Shown: positions 40,434-50,468, numbered from the stretch's first letter. The stretch: 64,000 bases of DNA from an uncultured Bacteroidia bacterium (GCA_938005475.1 CALLNY010000018.1:1-64000), one strand, 5' to 3'. Program-made: numbers and translations. Notes: generated by a model from the sequence alone, not told the origin.

Positions 40434-42068
40434 TTAATTTAAACCTAACGAAGGAACTGCAATTTTAGATTGAAATACAGTCTGCACTATTACATCGGAA
40501 CTTTTTCCAATTTCTGATAAAAAAGGCGTCGCATGAAAACCAATAATAAACATTAAAAGAACAAGTGGTAACAATACCCCTATTTCACTTCTACTTAAAT
40601 CAGAAATTCCATGATTTTCTTTATGAATAATCTCTCCAAACATGACCCTTCTGAACATCCATAACATATAAACAGCCGCAATAATTACACCCGTTGTACT
40701 AATAACCACTATCCCATTAGACACGTAATTAGATTTGAAAGCTCCCAATAAAATCAGAAATTCACCCACAAAACCATTCAATCCAGGAAGACCCACCGAA
40801 GCTAATGTGGAAAGCATGAACATTAAAGTAAAAGTGGGCACTACTGCCGATATCCCTTGATATTTCTCTATTAATCGTGTATGCGTTCTGTCGTACATCA
40901 TACCTACTAAAAAGAACAAAGCAGGAGTAGAAATACCATGATTTATCATCTGAAGAATTGCACCACGCATCGCCTCATTATTAAACGAAAAAATACCTAT
41001 CACAATAAAACCCATATGCGCCACAGAAGAATAGGCTACCAACTTTTTCATATCAGGTTGTACCATCGCCGCCATCCCACCATAAATAATTCCTATCATC
41101 CCTAACCAACACATCGTACTTGCATAATATACCGATGCCGCAGGAAATAAAGGTAAACAAAATCTTACCAAACCATAAGTACCCATTTTTAATAATACCC
41201 CTGCTAAAATCACAGAACCTGCCGTAGGAGCCTGCGTGTGTGCGTCCGGCAACCACGTATGCAACGGAAACACTGGAACTTTAATCAAAAAACTTAACGC
41301 AAACGCTAAAAATAACCACTTCTCTACCCCAAATGGACTATATCCATTACTAGATAACCATGCTTGTATTTGTGTATAACCCTTTGTTATCGCAATAAAA
41401 TCCGTTGTAAATGTACCATTTTTTAATGCATTTCCCGCTATATAACCCAAAAATAATATCGCCACTAACATCACAAAAGAACCTACCAACGTGTACAAAA
41501 AAAATTTAACCGCCGCATAAACCCTCGCCTGTACTTCTCTCCCTAATACCACCTGTGTTCCCTTACTACCCCACATACCAATCAAAAAATACATCGGAAT
41601 TAGTCCCAATTCAAAAAAGATATAAAACACTATTAAATCCAATGACAGAAATACCCCTAAAACCCCCACCTCTAATAAAAGCAACATAGAGTAGTAAGCC
41701 TTGACTTTGTCATCAATAGCATTCATAGAATACCATATGGACAAAACAAAAAGGAAAGTAGTCAATAACACTAAATAAATTGATACTCCATCTACTCCTG
41801 TAATAAAATTAACATCATAATAAATATATCCCAAATTAGCCTTTAACCAAACATATGCAGATTTAAATACATAATCTCCCGCCGCATCTATTGTGCTATG
41901 TTTTTGATACTCATAATAAATAAAGACTGATAATAAAAAAGTTAGGATTGTAATGACTAATGCAATATATTTTGCCTGATGTTTTCCTAACACCAATATA
42001 AAAGGTACACCTACAATAGGCAAAAATATAAGAACGTTTAATAGTAAACTAACGGTTTCTTTTTCCAT
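40434..42068 (-). CDS. nuoM: NADH-quinone oxidoreductase subunit M
   Basis: ITGVDGVSIYLVLLTTFLF, FYIFFELGLIPMYFLIGMWG, FLIKVPVFPLHTWLPDAHTQAPTAGSVILAGVLLKMGTYGLVRF, VAYSSVAHMGFIVIGIF. Confidence 0.96.
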   Translation of the reverse strand: MEKETVSLLLNVLIFLPIVGVPFILVLGKHQAKYIALVITILTFLLSVFIYYEYQKHSTIDAAGDYVFKSAYVWLKANLGYIYYDVNFITGVDGVSIYLVLLTTFLFVLSIWYSMNAIDDKVKAYYSMLLLLEVGVLGVFLSLDLIVFYIFFELGLIPMYFLIGMWGSKGTQVVLGREVQARVYAAVKFFLYTLVGSFVMLVAILFLGYIAGNALKNGTFTTDFIAITKGYTQIQAWLSSNGYSPFGVEKWLFLAFALSFLIKVPVFPLHTWLPDAHTQAPTAGSVILAGVLLKMGTYGLVRFCLPLFPAASVYYASTMCWLGMIGIIYGGMAAMVQPDMKKLVAYSSVAHMGFIVIGIFSFNNEAMRGAILQMINHGISTPALFFLVGMMYDRTHTRLIEKYQGISAVVPTFTLMFMLSTLASVGLPGLNGFVGEFLILLGAFKSNYVSNGIVVISTTGVIIAAVYMLWMFRRVMFGEIIHKENHGISDLSRSEIGVLLPLVLLMFIIGFHATPFLSEIGKSSDVIVQTVFQSKIAVPSLGLN

Positions 42069-42182
42069 TTACAATACCAAAATTTCAATGGGCAAAGATA
42101 AATACATTTGATTTTGATTTCCTAATTTTTTTTGTAAAATTTTTATCCCTCAAACAAATTCATTTATTATATAAAAGTTTTC

Positions 42183-42190
42183 TATTTTTG
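42183..42190 (+). promoter_or_regulatory. -7 box TATTTTTG
   Basis: 15 nt before ATG 42206. Confidence 0.4.
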
Positions 42191-42205
42191 CATGCCTAAA
42201 CCAAT

Positions 42206-42799
42206 ATGAAATCATTATTATTTGTACTCTACCAATTTTCTTTTTTAAGCTTGATGGCTCAATTTCAACTCGGAACCTACGTCTCGGATAAAACTAAAGA
42301 AATTTTGGTCATTCACCATCAGGATAGCTTAATGCTTCTAAATCCCAAAACTAAAAAAATATTTATAAAAAAAGAACCTCTCTTCTATACAAGTTCTGAC
42401 AATAAAGACACGCTAAAATTAACTATTATTGGAGACCTAATCAAAGACAATTACCTCGGCATAAGAGCATCTGATAACCCTAAAAGAATGTTTGATTTTT
42501 TTGATGAAAATACCAAAGCCGCTTATAGTTATATGTATTTCATTAAAGAAAACTTAAATACTTCTTTCACAAACTTTGAAACAGGACATATTATAAAAAT
42601 TGATGTTTCTAAAAATTCTTTTACCCTAAAAACAAACTCTAAAAAAGAATCTAACTATAAAATCTATACTATTGACTATCCCAACCACAAAATCGTTATT
42701 TGGAATAATAAAAAGCAAAAAGAAGAAATCCTTTTCAAACTAGCCTATAGAAGTATTATCCTTGAATATAAAGGAAAAAAATACCATCTCTCCGAATGA
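42206..42799 (+). CDS. hypothetical secreted protein
   Basis: 197 aa with signal peptide MKSLLFVLYQFSFLSLMAQF; no family recognised. Confidence 0.65.
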   Translation: MKSLLFVLYQFSFLSLMAQFQLGTYVSDKTKEILVIHHQDSLMLLNPKTKKIFIKKEPLFYTSSDNKDTLKLTIIGDLIKDNYLGIRASDNPKRMFDFFDENTKAAYSYMYFIKENLNTSFTNFETGHIIKIDVSKNSFTLKTNSKKESNYKIYTIDYPNHKIVIWNNKKQKEEILFKLAYRSIILEYKGKKYHLSE

Positions 42800-44007
42800 C
42801 TTCTTTTTACCCAACAATTAAAATATATAGTTTTATCATTTTAGGACTCCTATTATTGCGTTGTCAATCTAATTTACCTTCTAAACAAGAAGTTCTTTTA
42901 GAAAATTTTATTCGTTCCATACCCAAAGAAGAACGAACGGTTTTCCAAAACTATCGTCGTATATGGCTTTATTTAGCGAATACTTTCGCAAACGGTGATT
43001 TACCCTCGCATGATAACTTTTATTCTCTATTCCATTACAATATAAACGAAGAGAAATTCCTATTAAGAAAAATGCTCACCAAAGATTCCTTATGGAACCC
43101 CTATGCTATTGAATGTTTAGATACCCTAATCAAAAGCCAGTATCAACAAAATAACTATCAATCCGCAGGTCTAAAACTTGAATTTCAATATTCTGAAACT
43201 GACAGCGGTAGTAAATATAATAGCCGATTTAAAGGAATTATTCACTACGCCAATACTTCTAAATATGTTCAAAAAGATTACTTCCCTAAATATGTCCATG
43301 AAATTTACCCTATTCCTTTGATGTTAGATCTTACCGCTCCTAAAAAAGCCAAAACTTTTTTCTTCGTAGATTTTGATGAAGTTCAAGCATTAGACTCCAT
43401 TTATAATGAATTTGCGTTCCAAATTTTATATAATGTTCGTTGGTTTTCACAACCTTTAATGGATACTATCCTATTCCGTAAATTTATTCCTTTTGAAGAA
43501 AAAAATATCTTTTTACAAGAGTACTATCGCATCGTCAAATTACAACAAATGTGCAATATGCCTGAAGAAGACTGGCAACACCGCTCCGTTAGACCCGTCC
43601 TTGATGCGCTTATCATTATTCTTGCCAAACAATTATTTGAACATCCTAATCCGTGGGAAATTACAGGTTTAAGCCCTGAACTTATTCATTTAGGTTTTAT
43701 TACCCTCGCAAACCAATGGACTAACATAAGCCCCTGGCTTCATCATTATATTTCCTCCTCTTTACAAAATATCTTTCATTTCTATTATCCCGAATCTCAA
43801 ATTATTCTAAAACTTCCCGCAGGAAAAAACAGTATCAGAAGAAAATCTAACGCAGAACCCATCCTTATTGCCCCTATCAAACTTATTTACAAACACCCCA
43901 AACAACCTATTCAAGAAATATGGATATCTTTGCCCATCACCCCAAAAAATTACCCAACCTTAAAAATCCTAAAAAAAAAATTTCATACTCTATCTCCTAA
44001 TCGCTAA
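42796..44007 (+). CDS. hypothetical lipoprotein
   Basis: 403 aa, lipobox-like FIILGLLLLRCQS; ATGA overlap with upstream gene. Confidence 0.7.
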   Translation: MTSFYPTIKIYSFIILGLLLLRCQSNLPSKQEVLLENFIRSIPKEERTVFQNYRRIWLYLANTFANGDLPSHDNFYSLFHYNINEEKFLLRKMLTKDSLWNPYAIECLDTLIKSQYQQNNYQSAGLKLEFQYSETDSGSKYNSRFKGIIHYANTSKYVQKDYFPKYVHEIYPIPLMLDLTAPKKAKTFFFVDFDEVQALDSIYNEFAFQILYNVRWFSQPLMDTILFRKFIPFEEKNIFLQEYYRIVKLQQMCNMPEEDWQHRSVRPVLDALIIILAKQLFEHPNPWEITGLSPELIHLGFITLANQWTNISPWLHHYISSSLQNIFHFYYPESQIILKLPAGKNSIRRKSNAEPILIAPIKLIYKHPKQPIQEIWISLPITPKNYPTLKILKKKFHTLSPNR

Positions 44008-44040
44008 TAATTTTTTTATCTATGTATACCTTGAATTCAT

Positions 44041-44048
44041 TATTTTTG
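44041..44048 (+). promoter_or_regulatory. -7 box TATTTTTG 5 nt before ATG 44054
   Basis: Exact TAnnTTTG match. Confidence 0.4.
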
Positions 44049-44053
44049 TCTAT

Positions 44054-45673
44054 ATGAAATCTCATTCCCTTCACTCATCCAACCTTTATAAACTTTTGCT
44101 TTTTCTTCTAATAGCTGTTATTGCTTCATGGGGGTATAATTTTGGCAGAGGAGACCAAGCCGAGATCATTCCTTATGCTATGTATCTGAACGGAAAATGG
44201 ACTAAAAACTTACCTCTTTTCATACAAAATATCCAATCTTATTTTCCCAATGAACGTTTTGCTATTGCTTATTTAATCGCTTTGTGGGGAGACTATATTC
44301 CCTACGGTGTCCTTTTATTGCATCTGGTTACTACTTTTTACTTGTTGTTAGGAATTTACCAAATAGCCCAATTTTTTTTAAAAGACTATCTTGCCTTTTG
44401 CGTCGTTTGGTTAATAATGTTACCGTTATGGGGAGTTAACTGGGGTGGTAATGAGTTGTATTACAATAACTTTCAAGCATCCACCCTATCCAAAACCATT
44501 GCTACCTGGGGCATATATTACTTCCTAAAAAATCACTTTTCCAAAGCCTTTTATTTTTTCCTGTTTGCTACAATTTTTCATCTCCTTGCTGGTTTACAAA
44601 TTGGATTTCTGTTATTCGGTAGTTATGTATTCCCAAACCTCCTACAACAAAAAAAATTCCCCCAAATTTACCTTTCACAAGTCCTATTTTTTTTATTTGC
44701 TCTAACTTACGCTCTGACCATGAAATTAGATATGGACAGCGGTATGCCCATCCTCTCTGATTTACAATATTTCGAGGCAATGTTCTACTGGAAATTCAAC
44801 GAACATTATGTACCATTAGACGCACCTATTATCGGAATTTTACTCTATTTTTTATCTGTTTTAGCAATGTTGTACTACTTCAAACATCACAAATATCTCA
44901 ATACATTTTTAATGTTACAACTTACAGGTATTTTTATCTATCTCATTGGATTTTATATTTTTAACTCTAATCTAATTACATCCTTACAATGGTTAAAAAC
45001 CACTCTTTGGATAAAACTCTTTGGTATGATTGCTTTTGTAGGAATCTTGGATAATTATTCGAAAAAAGTAAACTTCAGTCGTTGGCTCTTAATTAACATT
45101 TTACTAATTCTTTTAGGGGCTATACTAATATTCAAATTTAATCGAATTTTTTTAGCTTTCGTATCCACAGGTACAATCTTTGCAATTATCCAAAAAAAGC
45201 TTAATGATAAATGGTTGGCAAGCATTTTACTGTTCATATCTTTCTGCGGGATTTACAATGCTCACCAAAGAATACCCCTTGACTTATTCTTTTTAGAAGA
45301 CGATAGCATAAAACTTTGTCGTGAAATTCAAAAAATTTCTGAACCAATGCAAGTAATTGTACCTATTGATTTTACGCATTTAGAAAGCTACTGCGCTAAA
45401 AGTAGTTATGTAAACTTTATTGCAACCCCTAAAAAAAATCAATATTTTGCTGAATACCTCAAAAGAATTCAAGAAGTTTATGGATTAACTCCACATCGTG
45501 CACCAATCAAAAAAGAAAAAGACCAAGCTAAACACCATTATATAAAAAAAAATTGGGAGGATTGGAAAAAATTAAAAGAAAATGGAGCTAGTCATTTAAT
45601 AACAGAAGAAGTTACTTTTGATGGAATAAAGCCTATAATTCAAACAGGCAAATGGTATTTATGGAAACTTTAA
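44054..45673 (+). CDS. large polytopic membrane protein, hypothetical
   Basis: 539 aa, about twelve hydrophobic helices with a soluble C-terminal domain (EDDSIKLCREIQKISEPMQVIVPIDFTHLESYCAKSSYVNF). Confidence 0.75.
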   Translation: MKSHSLHSSNLYKLLLFLLIAVIASWGYNFGRGDQAEIIPYAMYLNGKWTKNLPLFIQNIQSYFPNERFAIAYLIALWGDYIPYGVLLLHLVTTFYLLLGIYQIAQFFLKDYLAFCVVWLIMLPLWGVNWGGNELYYNNFQASTLSKTIATWGIYYFLKNHFSKAFYFFLFATIFHLLAGLQIGFLLFGSYVFPNLLQQKKFPQIYLSQVLFFLFALTYALTMKLDMDSGMPILSDLQYFEAMFYWKFNEHYVPLDAPIIGILLYFLSVLAMLYYFKHHKYLNTFLMLQLTGIFIYLIGFYIFNSNLITSLQWLKTTLWIKLFGMIAFVGILDNYSKKVNFSRWLLINILLILLGAILIFKFNRIFLAFVSTGTIFAIIQKKLNDKWLASILLFISFCGIYNAHQRIPLDLFFLEDDSIKLCREIQKISEPMQVIVPIDFTHLESYCAKSSYVNFIATPKKNQYFAEYLKRIQEVYGLTPHRAPIKKEKDQAKHHYIKKNWEDWKKLKENGASHLITEEVTFDGIKPIIQTGKWYLWKL

Positions 45674-45735
45674 TTTCAATATTACAGTTTAATAATTAGG
45701 TAATCAATAAAATACAGAACTTGTTTAAAGAAATA

Positions 45736-45767
45736 TTTTGTGAATAAAAATATTACTTATAAATTTG
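45736..45767 (+). promoter_or_regulatory. Promoter TTTTG-N19-TAAATTTG upstream of coxIII operon
   Basis: TTTTG 45736-45740, 19 nt spacer, TAAATTTG 45760-45767, 31 nt before ATG. Confidence 0.6.
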
Positions 45768-45798
45768 CAAACAAAATGCATAAAAACAAAAAGAAATT

Positions 45799-46479
45799 AT
45801 GGCAAATCAAGCAGTAGCAAATAACCAGAACTTATGGGGCGGTGGAGAAGATGTTAAGCCTTTAGGTGCCAGTCATGGAAAAATCATGATGTGGTTTTTT
45901 ATTGTCTCAGACGCATTCACCTTTTCTGGCTTATTAATATCCTACGCATTATTAAGAATTGGTTCTCCTAAATGGGCTAACCCTGAGGAAGTTTTTCATG
46001 CGTTCCCTTTTATGGGAGATATGCATCTGCCCCTTGTTTTTGTAGGATTGATGACTTTTATCTTAATTTTTTCTTCGGTAACAATGGTTTTAGCAGTTGA
46101 AGCCGGGCACAGAAATGATAAAAAAGGGGTCATAATCAACATGATTTTAACTATTTTGGGCGGAATAGCCTTTTTGAGTTGCCAAGCTTGGGAATGGACA
46201 CACCTTATCCATGGAGGAACCACTATTCACGGAAACCCCTACGGACCCGCAGTATTCGGACAACTCTTCTTCACTATTACAGGTTTCCACGGCGCACATG
46301 TAACCTCTGGAGTCATTATTAATATCATAGTGCTTGCTCTCGTTTATGCAGGTTATTTTGACCGAAGAGTCCAAGCAGGAGAACATGATCCCTACGAATT
46401 GGTTGAAAAAGTTGGGCTTTATTGGCATTTCGTAGACTTAGTCTGGGTTTTCGTATTTACATTCTTTTACCTAGTATAA
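45799..46479 (+). CDS. cytochrome c oxidase subunit III (heme-copper oxidase)
   Basis: KIMMWFFIVSDAFTFSGLLISYALLR, QLFFTITGFHGAHVTSGVIINIIVL, VEKVGLYWHFVDLVWVFVFTFFYLV. Confidence 0.95.
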   Translation: MANQAVANNQNLWGGGEDVKPLGASHGKIMMWFFIVSDAFTFSGLLISYALLRIGSPKWANPEEVFHAFPFMGDMHLPLVFVGLMTFILIFSSVTMVLAVEAGHRNDKKGVIINMILTILGGIAFLSCQAWEWTHLIHGGTTIHGNPYGPAVFGQLFFTITGFHGAHVTSGVIINIIVLALVYAGYFDRRVQAGEHDPYELVEKVGLYWHFVDLVWVFVFTFFYLV

Positions 46480-46498
46480 AATTTTAAACTATAATATT

Positions 46499-46807
46499 AT
46501 GGCACAAGACGTAAAATTTGGTAAAAAAGAAATATGGAAAGTTTTCTGGTTCCTAGCGGTGGTAACAGCCATTGAGTTTATTATTGCCTTTTCAATGGAA
46601 GAAAATCTAAAAACTATCAAAAATATTTTATTCGTAATCCTAACCCTTGTGAAAGCTTATGGAATTATGGCCTACTTCATGCATCTAAAATTTGAATTCT
46701 CTAACTTTAAAGCTACCATCATTATTCCATTTGCTTTTATTGTTTTACTACTTATTGCTCTTGCTTATGAAGGATCAACCTTAAATCTCTGGACATTCCT
46801 AAAATAA
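46499..46807 (+). CDS. cytochrome c oxidase subunit IV family protein
   Basis: 102 aa, three TM segments, VKAYGIMAYFMHLKFEFSNFKATIIIPFAFI; directly follows subunit III. Confidence 0.9.
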   Translation: MAQDVKFGKKEIWKVFWFLAVVTAIEFIIAFSMEENLKTIKNILFVILTLVKAYGIMAYFMHLKFEFSNFKATIIIPFAFIVLLLIALAYEGSTLNLWTFLK

Positions 46808-46820
46808 GCTTATTCCATTA

Positions 46821-47498
46821 ATGAATAGATTTAAAGCGATTATAGGTGTACTAATCATTATTGTACCTATAATCGTTTTATTTATACTACACTTCTTCGG
46901 AAAAAATCAATTTAGTACTTTACCTATTTTAGGACCTCGCTCCTTGAGCGAAAAAGGTGATACAATATTCCATCAAATTCCTAAATTTCAATTTATCAAC
47001 CATCTAAATCAACCTTACGGCTCTGATTCTTTAAAAGGCTTTATTCATGTTGCTGATTTTATTTTTACTACCTGCAATGGAATATGCCCCAAGATGTCCT
47101 CGCATTTTCAGCAACTACAAGATAAAATCTCTAAATTCTCAGATGTAAAGTTAATTTCTTTTTCTGTAGACCCCAAAAAAGATTCTATCCCAGTATTAGC
47201 CGACTATGCAAAAAAATACAATGCAAACCCTCATTACTGGAAATTTCTTCATGCTGAACAAGAAAAAATCATCGAAATTGCTACCAAAGGATATTTTCTT
47301 CCATTAGACCTCTCAGGGCAAGGTAAAGAATTCGGAATTACGCACTCTGAAATGGCTGTACTCGTAGACAAAGATTTAAGAATTAGAGGTTTCTACGACC
47401 TAACAAACCCTAATAACGTTAAAACTATTGAAGAAGATATTCGTATACTAAAATTAGAATACTCTAATCCCCAAATGATGCAAAAAAACCTTAAATGA
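46821..47498 (+). CDS. SCO1/SenC-family copper chaperone
   Basis: VADFIFTTCNGICPKMSSHFQQLQDKI (CxxxC), ISFSVDPKKDSIPVLADYAKKY, ITHSEMAVLVDKDLRIRGFYD. Confidence 0.94.
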   Translation: MNRFKAIIGVLIIIVPIIVLFILHFFGKNQFSTLPILGPRSLSEKGDTIFHQIPKFQFINHLNQPYGSDSLKGFIHVADFIFTTCNGICPKMSSHFQQLQDKISKFSDVKLISFSVDPKKDSIPVLADYAKKYNANPHYWKFLHAEQEKIIEIATKGYFLPLDLSGQGKEFGITHSEMAVLVDKDLRIRGFYDLTNPNNVKTIEEDIRILKLEYSNPQMMQKNLK

Positions 47499-48478
47499 AT
47501 TTCTTAACAATATTTACCATGACATTTTTATTACTAATCAGTTGTAAAAAAAAACCTTATCATTATGTTATAAACGAAATTAAAAACCTCAAAATTATGG
47601 AAAATGAGCCCTCTTACCCTTTTTCTAAAAATTACAAACTATTAAGCTCACAAGATAAATCAGAATATCACCTTTTAATCAATTGTTTCGGTACAGAAAT
47701 TACAGGAAATATCTATAACCCCCAAAATAACATTTTCTATGAGTTTCAAGGATTAATTGACCAAGTAGGTAATTTTATGGCTCTTATTTACAACACACAA
47801 AATCAAGTTACTGATACCTTGAAAGGATATTTTCAACATGATGATTTAAAATGTGCATTTACTTCTAATTATGAAAATGTTTTATTGGGAAGTATCGACA
47901 AAGAAAATTTTATCCCTATGAAAGTATACAGCCTTAAACTTTCAGGAAAATCTGAAAAATATCCCTTCAATCCTAAACCACAACTCATCGTCCACCATAC
48001 ATTTTTAACAACAAAAGATACTACACAAAAACATTTCTATTCTATACTTTCAGAAAACTTTTTTCATAAGGTTATATGTTGCAGTGACTCCATTTATGAA
48101 TTAATGAGCAACAATATATTGAAATATAAAGATGATTTTGAAAAAAATATGGAAAAACAAAAAATATACCTACCAGTAGATAGTCTAAACCAAACCTGGA
48201 TAAAATCCTTAGAAATTGTTTACAATAAAGATAGTTTAATCTCCTTACTTTACCAAAATGTCATAACCCATGGAAAACAAAAACAGAATCAATTCAAAAC
48301 ATTTGTATATGATTTTAAACAAAAAAAACTGCTATCTTTTGATGAATTGAACATAAAAAAAGTTCCCCAAAATATCAAAAATTTCTTAATTTATCCTAAC
48401 TTCGTAAAAATATGGAACGAAGATGGCTCCACAGAAAAAATACCTATATCCCAAATTAATCTAAGGTCCCAACAATAA
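47495..48478 (+). CDS. hypothetical lipoprotein (possibly DUF3298/RsiV-like)
   Basis: Lipobox TFLLLISCKKK; YSILSENFFHKVI...FKTFVYDFKQKKLLSFDEL resembles DUF3298-type segments; ATGA overlap with SCO gene. Confidence 0.6.
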   Translation: MNFLTIFTMTFLLLISCKKKPYHYVINEIKNLKIMENEPSYPFSKNYKLLSSQDKSEYHLLINCFGTEITGNIYNPQNNIFYEFQGLIDQVGNFMALIYNTQNQVTDTLKGYFQHDDLKCAFTSNYENVLLGSIDKENFIPMKVYSLKLSGKSEKYPFNPKPQLIVHHTFLTTKDTTQKHFYSILSENFFHKVICCSDSIYELMSNNILKYKDDFEKNMEKQKIYLPVDSLNQTWIKSLEIVYNKDSLISLLYQNVITHGKQKQNQFKTFVYDFKQKKLLSFDELNIKKVPQNIKNFLIYPNFVKIWNEDGSTEKIPISQINLRSQQ

Positions 48479-48491
48479 TTTCTTTTTCAAA

Positions 48492-48524
48492 CAAAAAAAC
48501 TGGCACTTTTAATGCCAGCTTTTA
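48492..48524 (-). terminator. terminator between convergent coxIII and ACIII units (bidirectional; best U-tract on minus strand)
   Basis: CTGGCA-CTTTTAA-TGCCAG hairpin with TTTTTTT downstream on minus strand. Confidence 0.8.
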
Positions 48525-48556
48525 AATTAGTTTACACTGTAATTAGCAATATAGTT

Positions 48557-49846
48557 CTAAAAGACATGATGGTGCAAACTTTCCTCTAAATAAGGATGAT
48601 GCTCTGGAACAAGGTTTCTTTGACCTAATTTGTTCAATACAAAATAACCAAAAATTCCGAAGAACATCAGAAACATACCAATTTCCATAGGTCCAAAAAT
48701 CCCTTCATGAGTTAATGTACCAGGAAAAACAGCAATATACAAATCTAACCAATGACCAAAAAGCACGCAACTACATACAATTGCTAAAGTTTTCATATTT
48801 CGCTTTGCATCACGAGTCATTAAAACAAAAAATGGTAAAATAAAGTTAATAAGAAACTTACCAACGAATATAGTAGAATATAGAGGACTATGTAAAATAT
48901 TATAAAAGTAAAAGGTTTCTTCGGGGATATTAGCGTACCATATCAATAAATATTCACAGAACCATATATAGGTCCAAAAAATTGAGAAAGCAAATACAAA
49001 TTTACCTAGGTCATGGATATGATTTTCGTTTACGTAACCCATGTAACCCTTACGTTTTAAGTAAAGGACGATAAGTGTTGCCATTGCTAAAAAGCTTACC
49101 CAAGAAGAAGCAAAAATATATACTCCGAACATTGTTGAGAACCATGCTGGTACAATAGACATGAACCAATCCCATGCCGCCATGGACATCGTTATTGCAA
49201 AAACAAATAAGAAAATAGCACCAGTTTTAAAACTAGCATTAAAAGAACTCATAACCGTAGCAGGATTATCCTGTTCTATAGAATGCTTCATAAACATTCT
49301 TTGGAAAACAATCCAAAGTATAAATATGAGCAACATTCTCCCTACAAAAAATCCCGTATTTAGGTACCCTAACTTTTCTTTGATTACATGGTAATGGTGG
49401 TCTGCTTTGAGTGCCTCCTCATCAGACCATAGATATAGTGAATGACTGAATAACCCTCCTAATAAAACTATTCCGAGTAAAATCAAACCTACTGGCAAGT
49501 ATTCTGAAATAGCTTCAGGAACTCTTTTAATTACAACATACCAACCTGCATTACTAACCGTTTTGACAGCTAAAAAGAATACAGCTAAAATAGCGATCCC
49601 TGCAAAAAAATATGTATTTATTAACAAATTGGAAAACAATTGTCTTAACCATACAGCTGTATGTAAGCCACCATGATGTTCACCATGACCATGACCTGCG
49701 TCATGACCTCCAACCATTGCTAAAACAATACCTATAATTACTAATAATAATCCTCCACCAATAAATCCCAAAATATATTTCTTAGTTTGGTCATCTAAAC
49801 TATATTTCTCTTGTATATTTCCTTCAATGTGATGTTGTTCTCCCAT
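48557..49846 (-). CDS. actF: alternative complex III quinol:acceptor oxidoreductase subunit ActF
   Basis: 429 aa membrane protein, TMSMAAWDWFMSIVPAWFSTMFGVYIFASSWVSFLA; final gene of act operon. Confidence 0.92.
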   Translation of the reverse strand: MGEQHHIEGNIQEKYSLDDQTKKYILGFIGGGLLLVIIGIVLAMVGGHDAGHGHGEHHGGLHTAVWLRQLFSNLLINTYFFAGIAILAVFFLAVKTVSNAGWYVVIKRVPEAISEYLPVGLILLGIVLLGGLFSHSLYLWSDEEALKADHHYHVIKEKLGYLNTGFFVGRMLLIFILWIVFQRMFMKHSIEQDNPATVMSSFNASFKTGAIFLFVFAITMSMAAWDWFMSIVPAWFSTMFGVYIFASSWVSFLAMATLIVLYLKRKGYMGYVNENHIHDLGKFVFAFSIFWTYIWFCEYLLIWYANIPEETFYFYNILHSPLYSTIFVGKFLINFILPFFVLMTRDAKRNMKTLAIVCSCVLFGHWLDLYIAVFPGTLTHEGIFGPMEIGMFLMFFGIFGYFVLNKLGQRNLVPEHHPYLEESLHHHVF

Positions 49847-49862
49847 ATTTATCTTGATTTAT

Positions 49863-50468
49863 TTATTTTTTAACTTCCTCTTTGTTTGTTTCCTCTTTTT
49901 GGCCTATTTTACTTAACTCTTTAACATAAGCTGTTACCATCCATCTTTCTTTTGGGTTTAGTTGTGTTGCATGAGAACCCATAAGATTTTTTCCATAAGT
50001 TAAAGTGTGAAAAATTTTTCCTTCTGGTAAAGTACGAATGTAATCGGATTGATAATTTGCCCAACCTGGTTTAGGGAATTTACCAGAAGCCATTACGCTT
50101 CCATCGTTTCCGCCTTGTTCTCCATGACAATGCTTACAATATAGATTGAATAATCTTTTTCCCTCCTCTAAAAATTTATTATCAACAGAATATGGATTTT
50201 TGAGCTCTTTACCTGCCTGCTCATAACCATCCGCATCATTAGCATAAGGATAAACATAATCCACTTTTCCTACCGCCACTGTCCCAGGAACAGGTGCTTG
50301 TGCGTTCTTTTTATCCTTATAAAAATTATTATAATCTGTCTGAGAATAGGGGTCTAAAGGAATTGAATGATACATCTGTGATGCATATTCTATACCGGGG
50401 TCTGTAGGCTTCCTCCCACAACCTATAAAAATTATAGCAATAATAGAAAAATACTTCATATTACGCAT
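49863..50468 (-). CDS. actE: ACIII subunit ActE, monoheme cytochrome c lipoprotein
   Basis: Lipobox IAIIFIGCGRK; EEGKRLFNLYCKHCHGEQGGNDGSV; PKERWMVTAYVKELSKIGQ. Confidence 0.93.
   Translation of the reverse strand: MRNMKYFSIIAIIFIGCGRKPTDPGIEYASQMYHSIPLDPYSQTDYNNFYKDKKNAQAPVPGTVAVGKVDYVYPYANDADGYEQAGKELKNPYSVDNKFLEEGKRLFNLYCKHCHGEQGGNDGSVMASGKFPKPGWANYQSDYIRTLPEGKIFHTLTYGKNLMGSHATQLNPKERWMVTAYVKELSKIGQKEETNKEEVKK

Noticed and set aside
46147-46428. 93-aa minus-strand ORF
   Set aside because: Antisense to cytochrome c oxidase subunit III; no recognisable features
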